From positions 1-64,000 of the forward strand of contig CALBVY010000036.1 of assembly GCA_937969495.1 (NCBI GenBank): a stretch of 64,000 nt of DNA, in the 5' to 3' direction. The stretch comes from an uncultured Verrucomicrobiales bacterium. Its GTDB lineage: Bacteria; Verrucomicrobiota; Verrucomicrobiia; Verrucomicrobiales; Akkermansiaceae. Positions within the stretch are counted from its first letter, which is position 1, and every line of letters starts with the position of its first letter. The notes under the pieces were generated by a model. That model was given only the letters and a program-made list of their open reading frames with translations. It had not been told where the DNA came from and ran no database searches. The translations under genes were made by a program, and so were the position numbers. Shown here in pieces: positions 17,494-26,682 of the stretch.

Positions 17494-19524
17494 TTACGCA
17501 GGGCAGCGACGCTCGCGCAAGAGAAGCAGTGTGACAAGACTGACGAGCAATAAAGCTGTGCTTCCAGGCTCTGGCACGCTGCCTGCTTTTACCAAGTGTT
17601 GAGGGGGCGTTGGTTTTGTTAGCAGGGCTTGGTGGGAAACGCCTTGAGGGAGTGGAGAGGCTTGGGTAACACTGGTTGCAGATTTGGCTATCAGCTTTGG
17701 AGTTTTATCGACAGCGATAAATGAAGTGTAGTTTGTTAGTATAGAATAAGTTAACCCTAGATTGGTGATTTCTTGAATCGTTTCCTTATGGGTTTTTTGA
17801 GTATTTTTGAGCTTTGAGTAGTCGCTTAGTTCTCTGATGCGTTCTCGCGCCCAAAGACTCTTCAGTGCTGGGTTGTATGTTCCATTACTGGTTGTTTTAG
17901 AAATATCGATAATCTGGTGATACTTTTCTCCATTTCCTATTATTCCAGTCAGGATAATTTTACCTTGAGGGATACCCTTCCACTTCCCATTGATGGTGAT
18001 AGGGCGATTTGCAAATACATCAGGAAGACTTCTGGGCTGTAGATCATAGGCGTCAAAGCCTTGTGACTTTATCCTAACATTAGTTAGGATGGGGGATTGG
18101 ATATATTCGCGGAATAAACTTGCTGTTCGAGAAGCTTCGCTTGGTCTGGTGACGATAAAAGCCTCACCGCTACCAGCATTAGCAATGCCTTCTATGAGGT
18201 GCCGGTTCACAGAAGATCCGATGCCGAAGCAGAAGACATTTGCTGTGCCACGGTTTTTGCGGATGAGGTCAAAGGCATCTGCCTCAAAGTCAATAAAACC
18301 GTCTGTTATGACTACTATTGAGCGTGATTTTTCCTCACTGCTGGGCATTTCCAGAGCGCGTCTGAGTGCTCGCACAAGCTCTGTTCCTCCAGAGCTTTTT
18401 TTGCTTTGTGAGCGCATAAAGTGGATTGCTTGAGAGATGTTTTCCTTGTTGGCTGTTAGTGATTGGTCAGACAGCACTTTGCTATTACTCGCGAAGAGGA
18501 GCAGATTAAAAGAATCGATTGGGCGTAGCTGCCGTGTGAGGTCTTCGAATAATTCGCGTGCGGTATTCAGTGGGAAGCCATTCATTGAGCCTGAAACATC
18601 GAGCACAAAGAGGTAGTCACGGGCTGGAATGCTCTCAGGGGTGATGCGGGCAGGTGGTTCTATATCGATGAGGAAAAAGTTTTCAGTTTCACCTTTGGTT
18701 ACATTCGCTTGATGCAGCAACATACCACTGGCTACCTGATCACCGGCTAGCCGGTAACGAATAATAACGTCACGGTTCATTGCCGTTGGGTCTTTATGAG
18801 ATTGAATGATTAAGTTTGCATGATTCTTTCCGAGGTATTTGATGGGGCTGTTATGACTGGTGCAGATAACCTGTTTAAGAGGGAGCCCTGTTCGCAAATC
18901 CATGGTGAACTCAAAGGTAGTTGCTGAATTTTCACCCTGTTTTAAATAGGGATTATCCATTAATCCTGAGGTATTTTTATCATCAGTGTTGCTGTAACGA
19001 GGGCCGACGGCTGTGGGCATGACAAACTCATAGACCCCTTCGGTAGCTGGGACGTGTTCACTATAGCGGAGCAGCACTTCCACTTCCTCTCCGGGAAGAA
19101 TATTAGCGACGTGCATTTGAAATAAATTAGGCCGATATTGTTCTAGCAGAGACGCGCTCTTTTTCTCTGCCTTGGCTTTGGTATATTCTTTTCTGGCTTG
19201 TTGGTGTTCTTTGATTTTTGCAACAATGACTTTTTCTCCAATCTTCATTTCCATGCCGTGCAGCGCACTTCTTGTGGAGCCTGGAAAGATGTAAATAGCC
19301 TCAATGGGCGTGCCCCCAGTATTTGCGTAAGTTTGCCGTATTTCTACCTGTGCGATACTACCTGAGATAGAAACTTGAGCTTTATTGGCCTTTAGTGGGA
19401 GAGCGTCTAGTGAGCTTTCACCGGAAGTGGTTTGAAAATATGGAGACTGTGGTGTGCCCAGTGCAGGGAGTATAGCGAAGCTAATTAGGCTAATAATAAA
19501 TAAGAAAGTTCTGTTTTTCAGCAT
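17494..19524 (-). CDS. VIT/vWA-domain surface protein with PEP-CTERM sorting signal
   Basis: 676 residues from the ATG at 19524 (the upstream in-frame start at 19563 adds 13 residues that do not fit a signal peptide). Order: signal peptide (MLKNRTFLFIISLISFAIL), VIT domain (~25-150, PFxFPGSTRSALHGMEM-like core), vWA domain (~310-480) with the MIDAS motif DVSGSM, a C-terminal helical/beta region, and VPEPGS + hydrophobic stretch + RERR at the end, the complete PEP-CTERM tripartite signal. VIT-vWA proteins resemble inter-alpha-trypsin inhibitor heavy chains and the 'sortase target' proteins of marine Proteobacteria. It lies directly upstream of the exosortase gene and 210 bases downstream of creC on the same strand. 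Confidence 0.9.
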   Translation of the reverse strand: MLKNRTFLFIISLISFAILPALGTPQSPYFQTTSGESSLDALPLKANKAQVSISGSIAQVEIRQTYANTGGTPIEAIYIFPGSTRSALHGMEMKIGEKVIVAKIKEHQQARKEYTKAKAEKKSASLLEQYRPNLFQMHVANILPGEEVEVLLRYSEHVPATEGVYEFVMPTAVGPRYSNTDDKNTSGLMDNPYLKQGENSATTFEFTMDLRTGLPLKQVICTSHNSPIKYLGKNHANLIIQSHKDPTAMNRDVIIRYRLAGDQVASGMLLHQANVTKGETENFFLIDIEPPARITPESIPARDYLFVLDVSGSMNGFPLNTARELFEDLTRQLRPIDSFNLLLFASNSKVLSDQSLTANKENISQAIHFMRSQSKKSSGGTELVRALRRALEMPSSEEKSRSIVVITDGFIDFEADAFDLIRKNRGTANVFCFGIGSSVNRHLIEGIANAGSGEAFIVTRPSEASRTASLFREYIQSPILTNVRIKSQGFDAYDLQPRSLPDVFANRPITINGKWKGIPQGKIILTGIIGNGEKYHQIIDISKTTSNGTYNPALKSLWARERIRELSDYSKLKNTQKTHKETIQEITNLGLTYSILTNYTSFIAVDKTPKLIAKSATSVTQASPLPQGVSHQALLTKPTPPQHLVKAGSVPEPGSTALLLVSLVTLLLLRERRCPA

Positions 19525-19734
19525 AAGTTCAGTGGGCTTGATGTGGGGGCAATGTGGACCCACCTTATGAAGCTATGATGAACTGTGTGTGAAATTTTTA
19601 TGAAATGATCTGTAAGTTGTTTTTGGTAGGAGAAGTGGGCTAGATCTTGCTGAATTAAGGGAACATCTTATGGCTAGAGAGGTAGTGATGCCCTGTTATA
19701 GAAGGCATTGTGGATCAGTTCTTGATGTTGATCG

Positions 19735-21171
19735 TTAGATTGGGACGGTGATGGATGCTAGACAGCCGCTATGTGGTGTATTGTATAGGCTGGCTGATCC
19801 GCCGTGAAGTTTGGCTGCCTCATGTGCCAGAGGAAGCCCTAGTCCGGTGCCTTTTCTGGATGATCCAGGTTTGGGTAGTGAGTAAAAATGCTCAAAGGCC
19901 CGCTCAAGGGCGTAATTGGGCACTCCATCTCCTTCGTCCTGTACGCTGATGACAATTTGATCTCTCTTTTTTGTTAGTGAAAAGGTGATTGTGCCATTGG
20001 TGGGAGAAAAGTTGATTGCGTTTTCTAGCAAATTTTTGATGGCGAGCTTCAGGATCATGTTATCACCCGTGATCTTGATGTCTGGCTCTAGCTGTGTGAT
20101 GATCTGAAGATTTTTAACCGCTAGACGGGGCTTTATCTCATCAGCTATCTCCTGACACAATGATACTAGATTGAGGAGACGTTTATTTTTCAAATGGGGC
20201 TGTCCTTCTAGTTCAGATAGCTGCACGAGATCTCTGACGAGGCTTTCACTGCGTTCTGTTTCTGTGCAGATATTTTTAAGAAAGCGATTACGTTGCTCAG
20301 TAGGCATATCCTCTTGGAGGAGTTCAGATGCGCCGCGGATGGCCGCTAGGGGGCTTTTGAGCTCATGTGTAAGAGTGCTGATGTAGTTTTTTACATAGCT
20401 CCGCCCTTCTAGGGTTTCTCTCATATCATGTAGTGCATTTCCCAATGTATTAACTTCTTTTCCCTTGCCAAGTTTCGGGAGCGGCTGGCGTTCTCCTCTG
20501 CTAATGGATTGCGCATAATGAGTTAGTTTTCCTAACGGCTGGAAAACCCACACAAATACGGCGATGACAAAGAGGGTGATGCCTCCGCCGATGAAGAGTG
20601 TGGCAGAGAGAATATCATGCCGGCGGTCGGTGATAAATGTCAGCACATCAGCCTGCGCTTTGTAGACGGTGATCACGCCAATAATTTCATCACCTGAGCG
20701 AATAGGGGCAGCTACGAAGAGTACAGAGCTGTGAGGGTTCTCTTTATCCGTGCGAGATGATCTAGCGCCATACTCGCCTTTTAGAGTGCGTAAGACATCG
20801 TTGTATTCGGAGAAATCCTTGCCCTCTCTTTGCCCTTGGTGTGAGTCAAAGAGGACTAGCCCCTGGGTATCTGTAATATAGGCATTTAGACCCAGTGTGG
20901 TTTTTGTATGATTATAAATCTTTGCTTTTATCCTATGCTGCTGTGTTTCAGCGAAGGCGGCGCGTAAGGTAGTAGCGTCTGGCTGTTTTGCGTTTTCTTG
21001 TAACGCTTGTTCTACTACTCCCGCCATGACATGAGCGGTATCTACCATGACTTCCTCTGTCGCCTGAAAAGTCTGGGCATCGACATCATCTAGCAGGTAA
21101 ATAATCAGCTGGTAGAAGCCAAAGCTGATGATTACCACGAGGAGAAACAGGGTGACACGGGTAAGACGCAT
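19735..21171 (-). CDS. creC: CreC-like sensor histidine kinase
   Basis: 478 residues. Two membrane segments (~5-27 and ~188-212) bracket a ~160-residue periplasmic sensor domain that begins with ATEEVMVDTA, matching the corresponding stretch of CreC. A HAMP-like linker follows, then HisKA with HELKSPLAAIRG (phospho-His269) and an HATPase domain with N-box NLLENAINF, DEGDGVP and GTGLGLPLA. It is encoded 11 bases after creB. CreBC controls a metabolic regulon in E. coli; there is no creA or creD here. Downstream on the same strand lies the VIT/exosortase cluster, a possible target. Confidence 0.88.
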   Translation of the reverse strand: MRLTRVTLFLLVVIISFGFYQLIIYLLDDVDAQTFQATEEVMVDTAHVMAGVVEQALQENAKQPDATTLRAAFAETQQHRIKAKIYNHTKTTLGLNAYITDTQGLVLFDSHQGQREGKDFSEYNDVLRTLKGEYGARSSRTDKENPHSSVLFVAAPIRSGDEIIGVITVYKAQADVLTFITDRRHDILSATLFIGGGITLFVIAVFVWVFQPLGKLTHYAQSISRGERQPLPKLGKGKEVNTLGNALHDMRETLEGRSYVKNYISTLTHELKSPLAAIRGASELLQEDMPTEQRNRFLKNICTETERSESLVRDLVQLSELEGQPHLKNKRLLNLVSLCQEIADEIKPRLAVKNLQIITQLEPDIKITGDNMILKLAIKNLLENAINFSPTNGTITFSLTKKRDQIVISVQDEGDGVPNYALERAFEHFYSLPKPGSSRKGTGLGLPLAHEAAKLHGGSASLYNTPHSGCLASITVPI

Positions 21172-21182
21172 GGTGAGATGTT

Positions 21183-21890
21183 TTAGATGGCGTCTGGAGA
21201 GAGTGTGTAGCCGAGGCCGCGCCGTGTCTCGATAGGATCATCCCCACCTGGAGTGAGTTCTCTGAGTTTTGCACGTAGGGATTTTACATGGGCGTCCACG
21301 GTGCGGTCCATGGCGGAGCCGGGATCATCCCATGCTTTTTCCAAGAGTTGTTCACGGGTAAAGATGCGGCCAGGCTGTGACATGAGCGCAGCTAAAAGCT
21401 TATATTCATGGGCTGTTAGGTTGAGTAGTCCTCCATGGCAGAGAATGGTCATGGATTCAGGGTCGTGGACTAGTTTTCCAGAGCTAGGTGTTAAGCAGGT
21501 GTTTTCCTCGGGTATTTTTGATATGCTGGTAGCAGCGCGGCGTAAGATGGCTCTTACACGGGCGACTACTTCGCGAGGGCTAAATGGCTTGGTGACGTAG
21601 TCATCTCCGCCGAGCTCAAGGCCAAGGATACGATCAATTTCTGAATCTCTGGCAGTCAGAAAGAGCACGGGCACTGCCGATAACTTACGGATCTCCATAC
21701 ACAGATCAAAACCTGACATATCTGGTAGTCCTACATCAAGGATGGCGAAGTCTACTGAGCGTTCTGCCAGCACGTGCAAGGCGTCTCCAGCGGTGGTGCA
21801 GTGGGTAACTTCAAAGTGTTCCGTTTTTAGGGCATAGACAAGTGTATCTGCGATGGATGTCTCATCCTCTACGAGTAAAACGTGGGGCAT
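21183..21890 (-). CDS. creB: CreB-like OmpR-family response regulator
   Basis: 235 residues. The receiver domain has the acidic pair in VEDE, phosphoacceptor Asp52 (AILDVGLPDMSG), the Thr switch in LFLTARD and Lys in YVTKPFSP. The C-terminal winged-helix DNA-binding domain follows from ~135 (LTAHEYKLLAALMSQPGRIFTR). Wording such as LGLELGGDDYVTKPFSPREV is characteristic of CreB within the OmpR family. It is the first gene of the creBC pair; the region 5' of it is shared with the divergent FKBP gene (143 bases). Confidence 0.9.
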   Translation of the reverse strand: MPHVLLVEDETSIADTLVYALKTEHFEVTHCTTAGDALHVLAERSVDFAILDVGLPDMSGFDLCMEIRKLSAVPVLFLTARDSEIDRILGLELGGDDYVTKPFSPREVVARVRAILRRAATSISKIPEENTCLTPSSGKLVHDPESMTILCHGGLLNLTAHEYKLLAALMSQPGRIFTREQLLEKAWDDPGSAMDRTVDAHVKSLRAKLRELTPGGDDPIETRRGLGYTLSPDAI

Positions 21891-22033
21891 AACAATGCGG
21901 ATGCTAGCACTCTCTGTGGGGGATGCAATGCTGAGGAGAGTTATCGATCAAGTCGATATTCCGGATAAACCACTCGACAGCTCTTAATTTCAGCCCTAGC
22001 TTCACCTCCGAATTACTCAGTAAATACTCAGAT

Positions 22034-22900
22034 ATGAAAAACAAAAATATTGCCTCCACTCTCGGAGTTATTGGAATCAGCAGCCTTGTAGGCTTGAGCT
22101 CTATCAGCGCCCAAGATGCAGCGCCCACTCCACCAAAGGCACCCGTCGCTCCTGCAGCTCCTGAAATTAGCGAGGCAGAAAAGAAGCAAATTCGCTCTTA
22201 CATCATTGGCTATCAGCATGGTCAATCACTCTTTGGCTATGGTCTTATCGCAGACGATGTTGATAATGATGCTGTCATGAAGGGTTTTCTCGAAGGCCTT
22301 AAGGGGGATAAGCCTAGTTATGAGGAAGAGAAGATTCGCGTTGTTATGCAAGCCTTTGTAGAAACAATGCAAGAACGCCAAGCAAAGAAAGCTGCTGCTA
22401 ATCTCGCTGCGGGTCAGGCATTTCTTGCGGAAAACGGTAAGCGTGAGGGAGTTATTACCACTGCTAGTGGACTTCAGTATGAGGTTTTGAAAAAAGGCAC
22501 GGATAAAAAATACGTCGCGCCTGCTGGTGGCCCAGATATGAAAACTAAGTTTCTTGTGCACTATCGTGGGACGTTGATTGATGGTACTGAGTTTGATAAG
22601 TCACCAGAAGGTCAGCCTATTCCTATGACACTACAGGTTATTCCTGGTTTTAAAGAAGCGATCACTACCATGCCTATAGGCGCAAAGTGGAAGTTGTTTA
22701 TTCCTACCAATCTTGCTTATGGGCCTAATCCTCCTAGCCCCCAAATCGCACCCAACAGTGCTCTTATTTTTGATCTTGAGCTAGTAGAGATTCAAGTAGC
22801 CCCACCAGCACCTAAGCAGCCAGCCGCTAGTGCTGTAACTCCACCAGTGCCAATTCCTGCTCCTCCTAAAGCTGAGAGCAAAAAGGCATCTGCCGAGTAA
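22034..22900 (+). CDS. Exported FKBP-type peptidyl-prolyl isomerase (FkpA/Mip-like)
   Basis: 288 residues. A signal peptide ends near AQDAA, then comes an Ala/Pro-rich spacer, a helical dimerisation domain (~45-140, typical of FkpA and Mip), and an FKBP domain (~145-255) with HYRGTLIDGTEFDKS, VIPGFKEA, and LAYGPNPPSPQIAPNSALIFDLELV. A Pro/Ala tail closes the protein. It should act as a periplasmic fold catalyst/chaperone. A strong Rho-independent terminator follows at 22940-22974, so it probably forms its own transcript, divergent from creB. Confidence 0.93.
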   Translation: MKNKNIASTLGVIGISSLVGLSSISAQDAAPTPPKAPVAPAAPEISEAEKKQIRSYIIGYQHGQSLFGYGLIADDVDNDAVMKGFLEGLKGDKPSYEEEKIRVVMQAFVETMQERQAKKAAANLAAGQAFLAENGKREGVITTASGLQYEVLKKGTDKKYVAPAGGPDMKTKFLVHYRGTLIDGTEFDKSPEGQPIPMTLQVIPGFKEAITTMPIGAKWKLFIPTNLAYGPNPPSPQIAPNSALIFDLELVEIQVAPPAPKQPAASAVTPPVPIPAPPKAESKKASAE

Positions 22901-22939
22901 AGCTGTTAATCTTGCATTGCAAGATAAGACAAATTCATC

Positions 22940-22974
22940 AAGGCTATCGGACATATTCCGGCAGCCTTTTTTTT
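22940..22974 (+). terminator. Rho-independent terminator after the FKBP gene
   Basis: AAGGCT...AGCCTT arms with an inner CGGA/TCCG pair form a GC-containing hairpin followed directly by an eight-base T-run. It ends the FKBP transcript 40 bases after the stop codon. Confidence 0.85.
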
Positions 22975-23023
22975 ATTACCTGAAATGGCCGGTAATTATT
23001 TATTTAACCCATAGAAATCTCAG

Positions 23024-23503
23024 ATGTATCGTACTGGAATAGGATATGATGTTCACCAATTTGCCGAAGACCGCCCGCTTATCCTTGGTGGAGTGGAAAT
23101 AGAACATACACACGGACTTGCGGGGCACTCAGATGCTGATGTCCTCAGTCATGCAATAGCGGATTCTCTATTAGGGTCGATGGGTTTACCCGATATTGGA
23201 CATTATTTTCCTCCTACAGATCAGAGTATTGAGGGGATTTCTTCGCTTAAAATTCTTGAAAAATGCCGAGAGCTTGTTGAAGAGCGTGGTGCTGTTATTC
23301 AGAATGTGGACTCCCAGCTTATTGCTGAAGCGCCTAAGGTTCTTCCTCACGCCACGGCTATGAAAATCAATATTGCCAATGCCCTTGGTGTTACCGAGGG
23401 GCAGGTAGGTATTAAAGCAACTACGAATGAGACCATGGGCTTTGTAGGCAGGCACGAGGGTATCGCAGCCCTCGCATCTGCGATGATTTATGTGCCTGAT
23501 TAA
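23024..23503 (+). CDS. ispF: 2-C-methyl-D-erythritol 2,4-cyclodiphosphate synthase
   Basis: 159 residues, standard for IspF. The signature metal site is present: GYDVHQF at the start and GHSDADVLSHAIADSLLG. IspF makes the cyclodiphosphate intermediate of the non-mevalonate isoprenoid pathway in the cytoplasm, acting as a trimer. The gene is followed after 14 bases by radC on the same strand, with lpxA beyond, so a small cotranscribed group is likely. No ispD is adjacent. Confidence 0.97.
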   Translation: MYRTGIGYDVHQFAEDRPLILGGVEIEHTHGLAGHSDADVLSHAIADSLLGSMGLPDIGHYFPPTDQSIEGISSLKILEKCRELVEERGAVIQNVDSQLIAEAPKVLPHATAMKINIANALGVTEGQVGIKATTNETMGFVGRHEGIAALASAMIYVPD

Positions 23504-23517
23504 GTTTCTCCCCACTC

Positions 23518-24210
23518 ATGGCTAAGATACCTGATCTCCCTAAGGAGGAACGTCCGCGTGAGCGTTTGGCTAGGCTAGGGGCATCATCTATCAGTGATGC
23601 GGAGTTACTTGCGATTTTTTTACGCGTAGGTGTTAAGGGAACTAGTGCCATAGAGTTAGGTAGGGAGCTTCTTAAAAAACATGGAAGCTTAACAGAGCTG
23701 GGCGGTATGAGTGTCAAAGAACTTTCCCTAGAGCATGGTCTAGGGCCAGCGAAGGCGGCACAGCTACTGGCTGCTTTTGAGTTAGGTGCTCGCTGTGCCA
23801 ATGAAAAGATGCGCCGTGCACCGATGAATAGTGCGGATGCTATTTATGATATTGTGGCTCCCCGTTTAGCCCATGAGAGAAAAGAACACGTGATACTTAT
23901 TTTATTAGACAAAAAACTCCGAGGTATCCGGACCATTGAACTGAGTAAAGGAACGGCCGATGCCGTCCTGTGTGAGCCTCGCGATGTGTTACACCATGTG
24001 ATTATCAATCAATGCCCAGCTTTTGTTCTTGTCCATAACCACCCTTCTGGAGATCCATCGCCTAGTCAGGCTGATCATAGGCTAACTCGGAGAATGGCTG
24101 AGGCAGCGCAGATTATGAGTTTGCGCTTTGTGGATCACTTGATTGTGGGCCGACCAACTAAGGAGAGAGCTTCAGCATATTATTCGTTTGCTTCAGAAGG
24201 AAAAATATAA
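23518..24210 (+). CDS. radC: RadC-family JAB-domain protein
   Basis: 230 residues. An N-terminal helix-hairpin-helix-like region (~1-100) precedes the C-terminal JAMM domain with HNHPSGDPSPSQAD, the metal-binding motif that defines RadC, and VDHLIVG. The historical DNA-repair assignment has been questioned and the true function of RadC is unknown. It lies 14 bases after ispF; lpxA starts 54 bases downstream. Confidence 0.95.
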   Translation: MAKIPDLPKEERPRERLARLGASSISDAELLAIFLRVGVKGTSAIELGRELLKKHGSLTELGGMSVKELSLEHGLGPAKAAQLLAAFELGARCANEKMRRAPMNSADAIYDIVAPRLAHERKEHVILILLDKKLRGIRTIELSKGTADAVLCEPRDVLHHVIINQCPAFVLVHNHPSGDPSPSQADHRLTRRMAEAAQIMSLRFVDHLIVGRPTKERASAYYSFASEGKI

Positions 24211-24264
24211 AACACCCGTGCTTTTACATTGGAAAGGTGGTGTTGCCTCTCTAGGCTTTTGGGC

Positions 24265-25041
24265 ATGTCCAACATTCATTCTACTGCCATTGTTAGTGAC
24301 GAAGCTATACTTGCTGAGGATGTTTCTGTAGGGCCGTTTACGATTATTGATGCTGGTGTAAACATTGGTGCTGGCTGCAAGATTGGAGCGCAGGCATGGA
24401 TCACTGGAGGGACGGTGATGGGGGAGGATAACCACATTGGCTATGGTGCGATTATCGGTGGAGACCCTCAGGACATTGCTTTTGATACTGCCACTCATAG
24501 CAATTTGGTGATCGGGAAACATAATCGTATCCGCGAATATGTTACCATTCACCGAAGTACTGCTGAGGGTGAGAGCACGAGGGTGGGAGATTCTAATTTT
24601 CTCATGACTGGAGTGCATTTAGCGCATGATGTGCAGATGGGGGATTCTAATAATCTTGCGAATAATGTGCTGCTTGCCGGCCATATTGTTATGGGGAATC
24701 ACATTTTCCTTGGAGGTGGTGCAGGGTTTCACCAGTTTTTGCATATTGGTGACTACGCGATTGTTCAAGGAAATGCGGTGGTCAGCCGTGATGTGCCGCC
24801 ATTTTGTATGGCACATGGGCGTAATCAGCTGGCGGGCTTAAATGTCATCGGCCTCAGACGTGGAGGATTTAGCGCAGAGGAGAGAGCTGATATTAAACGA
24901 GCCTATCAGCTCTTGTTTCGCTCTGGTGGTAATCTTCAGCAAGCCTTGGCAGAAGCAGCGAAGAGTGAATGGAGTAGCGCAGCTGATAAAATGTTAGATG
25001 CAGCGCGAGCTCCCTCGCGAAAGGGTTTGATGGTGGGTTAG
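24265..25041 (+). CDS. lpxA: Acyl-[ACP]-UDP-N-acetylglucosamine O-acyltransferase
   Basis: 258 residues from the ATG at 24265 (MSNIHSTAIV); a frame start at 24229 adds 12 unconserved residues. The left-handed beta-helix hexapeptide repeats run through the first ~190 residues (typical I-G-x-x-x-x units such as VGPFTIIDAGVNIGAG), with the catalytic-His region VHLAHDVQMG and the C-terminal helical domain (NVIGLRRGGFSAEERADIKRAY). It performs the first step of lipid A synthesis, and with lpxK at 58 kb shows that the host makes lipopolysaccharide. It converges with the amidase gene. Confidence 0.96.
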   Translation: MSNIHSTAIVSDEAILAEDVSVGPFTIIDAGVNIGAGCKIGAQAWITGGTVMGEDNHIGYGAIIGGDPQDIAFDTATHSNLVIGKHNRIREYVTIHRSTAEGESTRVGDSNFLMTGVHLAHDVQMGDSNNLANNVLLAGHIVMGNHIFLGGGAGFHQFLHIGDYAIVQGNAVVSRDVPPFCMAHGRNQLAGLNVIGLRRGGFSAEERADIKRAYQLLFRSGGNLQQALAEAAKSEWSSAADKMLDAARAPSRKGLMVG

Positions 25042-25049
25042 TTAGGCCT

Positions 25050-25664
25050 TTACCAAGACTTTTTATATTTAATGATCCCTGCGCCGATCCCTTCTGCAAG
25101 TGACTGGCGGAACCAGGCCTTTTTCATCCGTGAACGTTCCTTGGAGTTAGAAACAAAGCCACATTCTACGAGGATTGCTGGGTTCTTAGAGTGGCGAATG
25201 ACGTAGAATCTAGCGTGTTTGACGCCACGGTTGATTGTGCGGACCTTTCGGATCATGCCATTCTGTACGTGGGTGGCCAGTTTCTTACCTTCTGCGGAGT
25301 AGTAGAAGGTTTCTAGTCCATGGGGATCACGCTTCCAGCTGTGGTTATAGTGAATACTAACAAAGATGGATTTACTGTATTTATTGCCAAATGCGGCGCG
25401 GCCTGGCAGGGAGATAAAAACATCGCTACGGCGTGTCATCTTTGTGCGAATACCGCGATTCTTGAGGTAGTGTTCCAGCCTGAGAGCGGTATCTAGGGCG
25501 AGGTGTTTTTCGTAGACCTTACCACTGTGCCCACCTCGGTCATGGCCACCGTGGCCGGGGTCGATGATCACGTAGCGGAAGCTTTTAGCATAAATATTGT
25601 TAGATAGTAGTATCAGTGTTGCGATGATGATCAGGGTAAGTGTGTGCGTTGTACGTTGGATCAT
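25050..25664 (-). CDS. N-acetylmuramoyl-L-alanine amidase (Ami_3)
   Basis: 204 residues with a signal peptide (~1-26). The zinc ligands are visible: His in DPGHGG, Glu in VYEKHLALD and His in SIHYNHS; ILVECGFVSN carries the catalytic Glu region. It cleaves the bond between N-acetylmuramic acid and L-alanine in peptidoglycan. There is no visible cell-wall-binding domain. It is the last gene of a minus-strand group containing the FGE and membrane proteins. Confidence 0.93.
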   Translation of the reverse strand: MIQRTTHTLTLIIIATLILLSNNIYAKSFRYVIIDPGHGGHDRGGHSGKVYEKHLALDTALRLEHYLKNRGIRTKMTRRSDVFISLPGRAAFGNKYSKSIFVSIHYNHSWKRDPHGLETFYYSAEGKKLATHVQNGMIRKVRTINRGVKHARFYVIRHSKNPAILVECGFVSNSKERSRMKKAWFRQSLAEGIGAGIIKYKKSW

Positions 25665-25734
25665 GCAGGAGGAGTGGCGTAGAGTGTTTTAATAAAAAAG
25701 AATGAAGCTTAAGTGTAGAGTATAGCTTATATCC

Positions 25735-26622
25735 TTAATAAAGAAATGCAGGTCTTTCGGAAATTCTGCGAATTTTTCTTTTTTTGGAAGCTTCAGCTTT
25801 TGGATTATGAGGAACGCTGCCAGCTACACGGACATCGCCATTGCCAAAGGTGATCAATCGCGGGGTGCCAGAGGCCGCTCGTTTATGATAAGTGGATGAG
25901 AGTAATTTACCGTGAGGAGAGATACAGGCGTGGTTAAAGAGCTCTGGGTTTATTTGATAGAGGGTGTGTATGTTGTTTGCCCGGTCTAAGGTAGCGGTGG
26001 GTTTTCTAAAGGTAAGAATCCTTCCCAATGGTATGGTGGCGATTCTGCGGCCTGTGTTTTGCGAGCTCAATTGAACATAGAAATTCAGGCCTTTATTACC
26101 GGCGAAGGTGATGAGCTGATATTCTCGAACCTGATCGGGTGCTTCTGGGAGACCCGCGCGTAGCATCTGGAGTTTACGGCCACTGGTCACGGTAAAATGC
26201 ACACGGTTTGAGGTGAAGCTTCTACTTGCCGAGCCGGGCGTTTTGATCGAGGCAGAGCAGGTGTAGTTGCCCATTCTACCTAGGGCGTAGTTCATGGAGA
26301 TATTCACGGAGCGAGATATGGTTTGTCCGGTAGGGATAACAGCAGGCTTGTAGTTGATCCTACGTGCAGGAGGCACTGATCTGCCGCTCATACTCATCTG
26401 GAAATTGAGCCATGAGGCGATGCGGTCACCACTGAGGGTGAGTTGCCTTCCGGAGTTATTGGTAATTTTGAGTCTAGCGGTTACAGGTTCACCCAGAAGG
26501 TAGCTTTTCTTGTCCATCTGGATGTACACAGAAATTTGTGCTTGAGCCTGTAGACAGGTAAAAACTCCTAAGAGGGCTGTCAGCAGGAATCGTTTCCGGA
26601 GATTAAAGGTGTAGTAGTTCAT
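25735..26622 (-). CDS. Secreted beta-sandwich protein of unknown function
   Basis: 295 residues. A signal peptide ends near AQAQIS. The first ~130 mature residues look like an immunoglobulin-like sandwich for binding or assembly (YLLGEPVTARLKITNNSGRQ, a pattern seen in many secreted proteins with alternating strands). The rest is basic with no enzyme motif. I do not recognise the family. It sits between the FGE/pseudokinase gene (60 bases upstream) and the amidase gene (70 bases downstream). Confidence 0.75.
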   Translation of the reverse strand: MNYYTFNLRKRFLLTALLGVFTCLQAQAQISVYIQMDKKSYLLGEPVTARLKITNNSGRQLTLSGDRIASWLNFQMSMSGRSVPPARRINYKPAVIPTGQTISRSVNISMNYALGRMGNYTCSASIKTPGSASRSFTSNRVHFTVTSGRKLQMLRAGLPEAPDQVREYQLITFAGNKGLNFYVQLSSQNTGRRIATIPLGRILTFRKPTATLDRANNIHTLYQINPELFNHACISPHGKLLSSTYHKRAASGTPRLITFGNGDVRVAGSVPHNPKAEASKKRKIRRISERPAFLY

Positions 26623-26682
26623 AGGTGCTACAAGGTGTAGGAAATTCTTCCCTACACGTCAACCAGACTCTGAAACATCACG

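Noticed and set aside
24193-24618. A 141-residue minus-strand frame over lpxA
   Set aside because: It is a shadow of lpxA and has no family resemblance.
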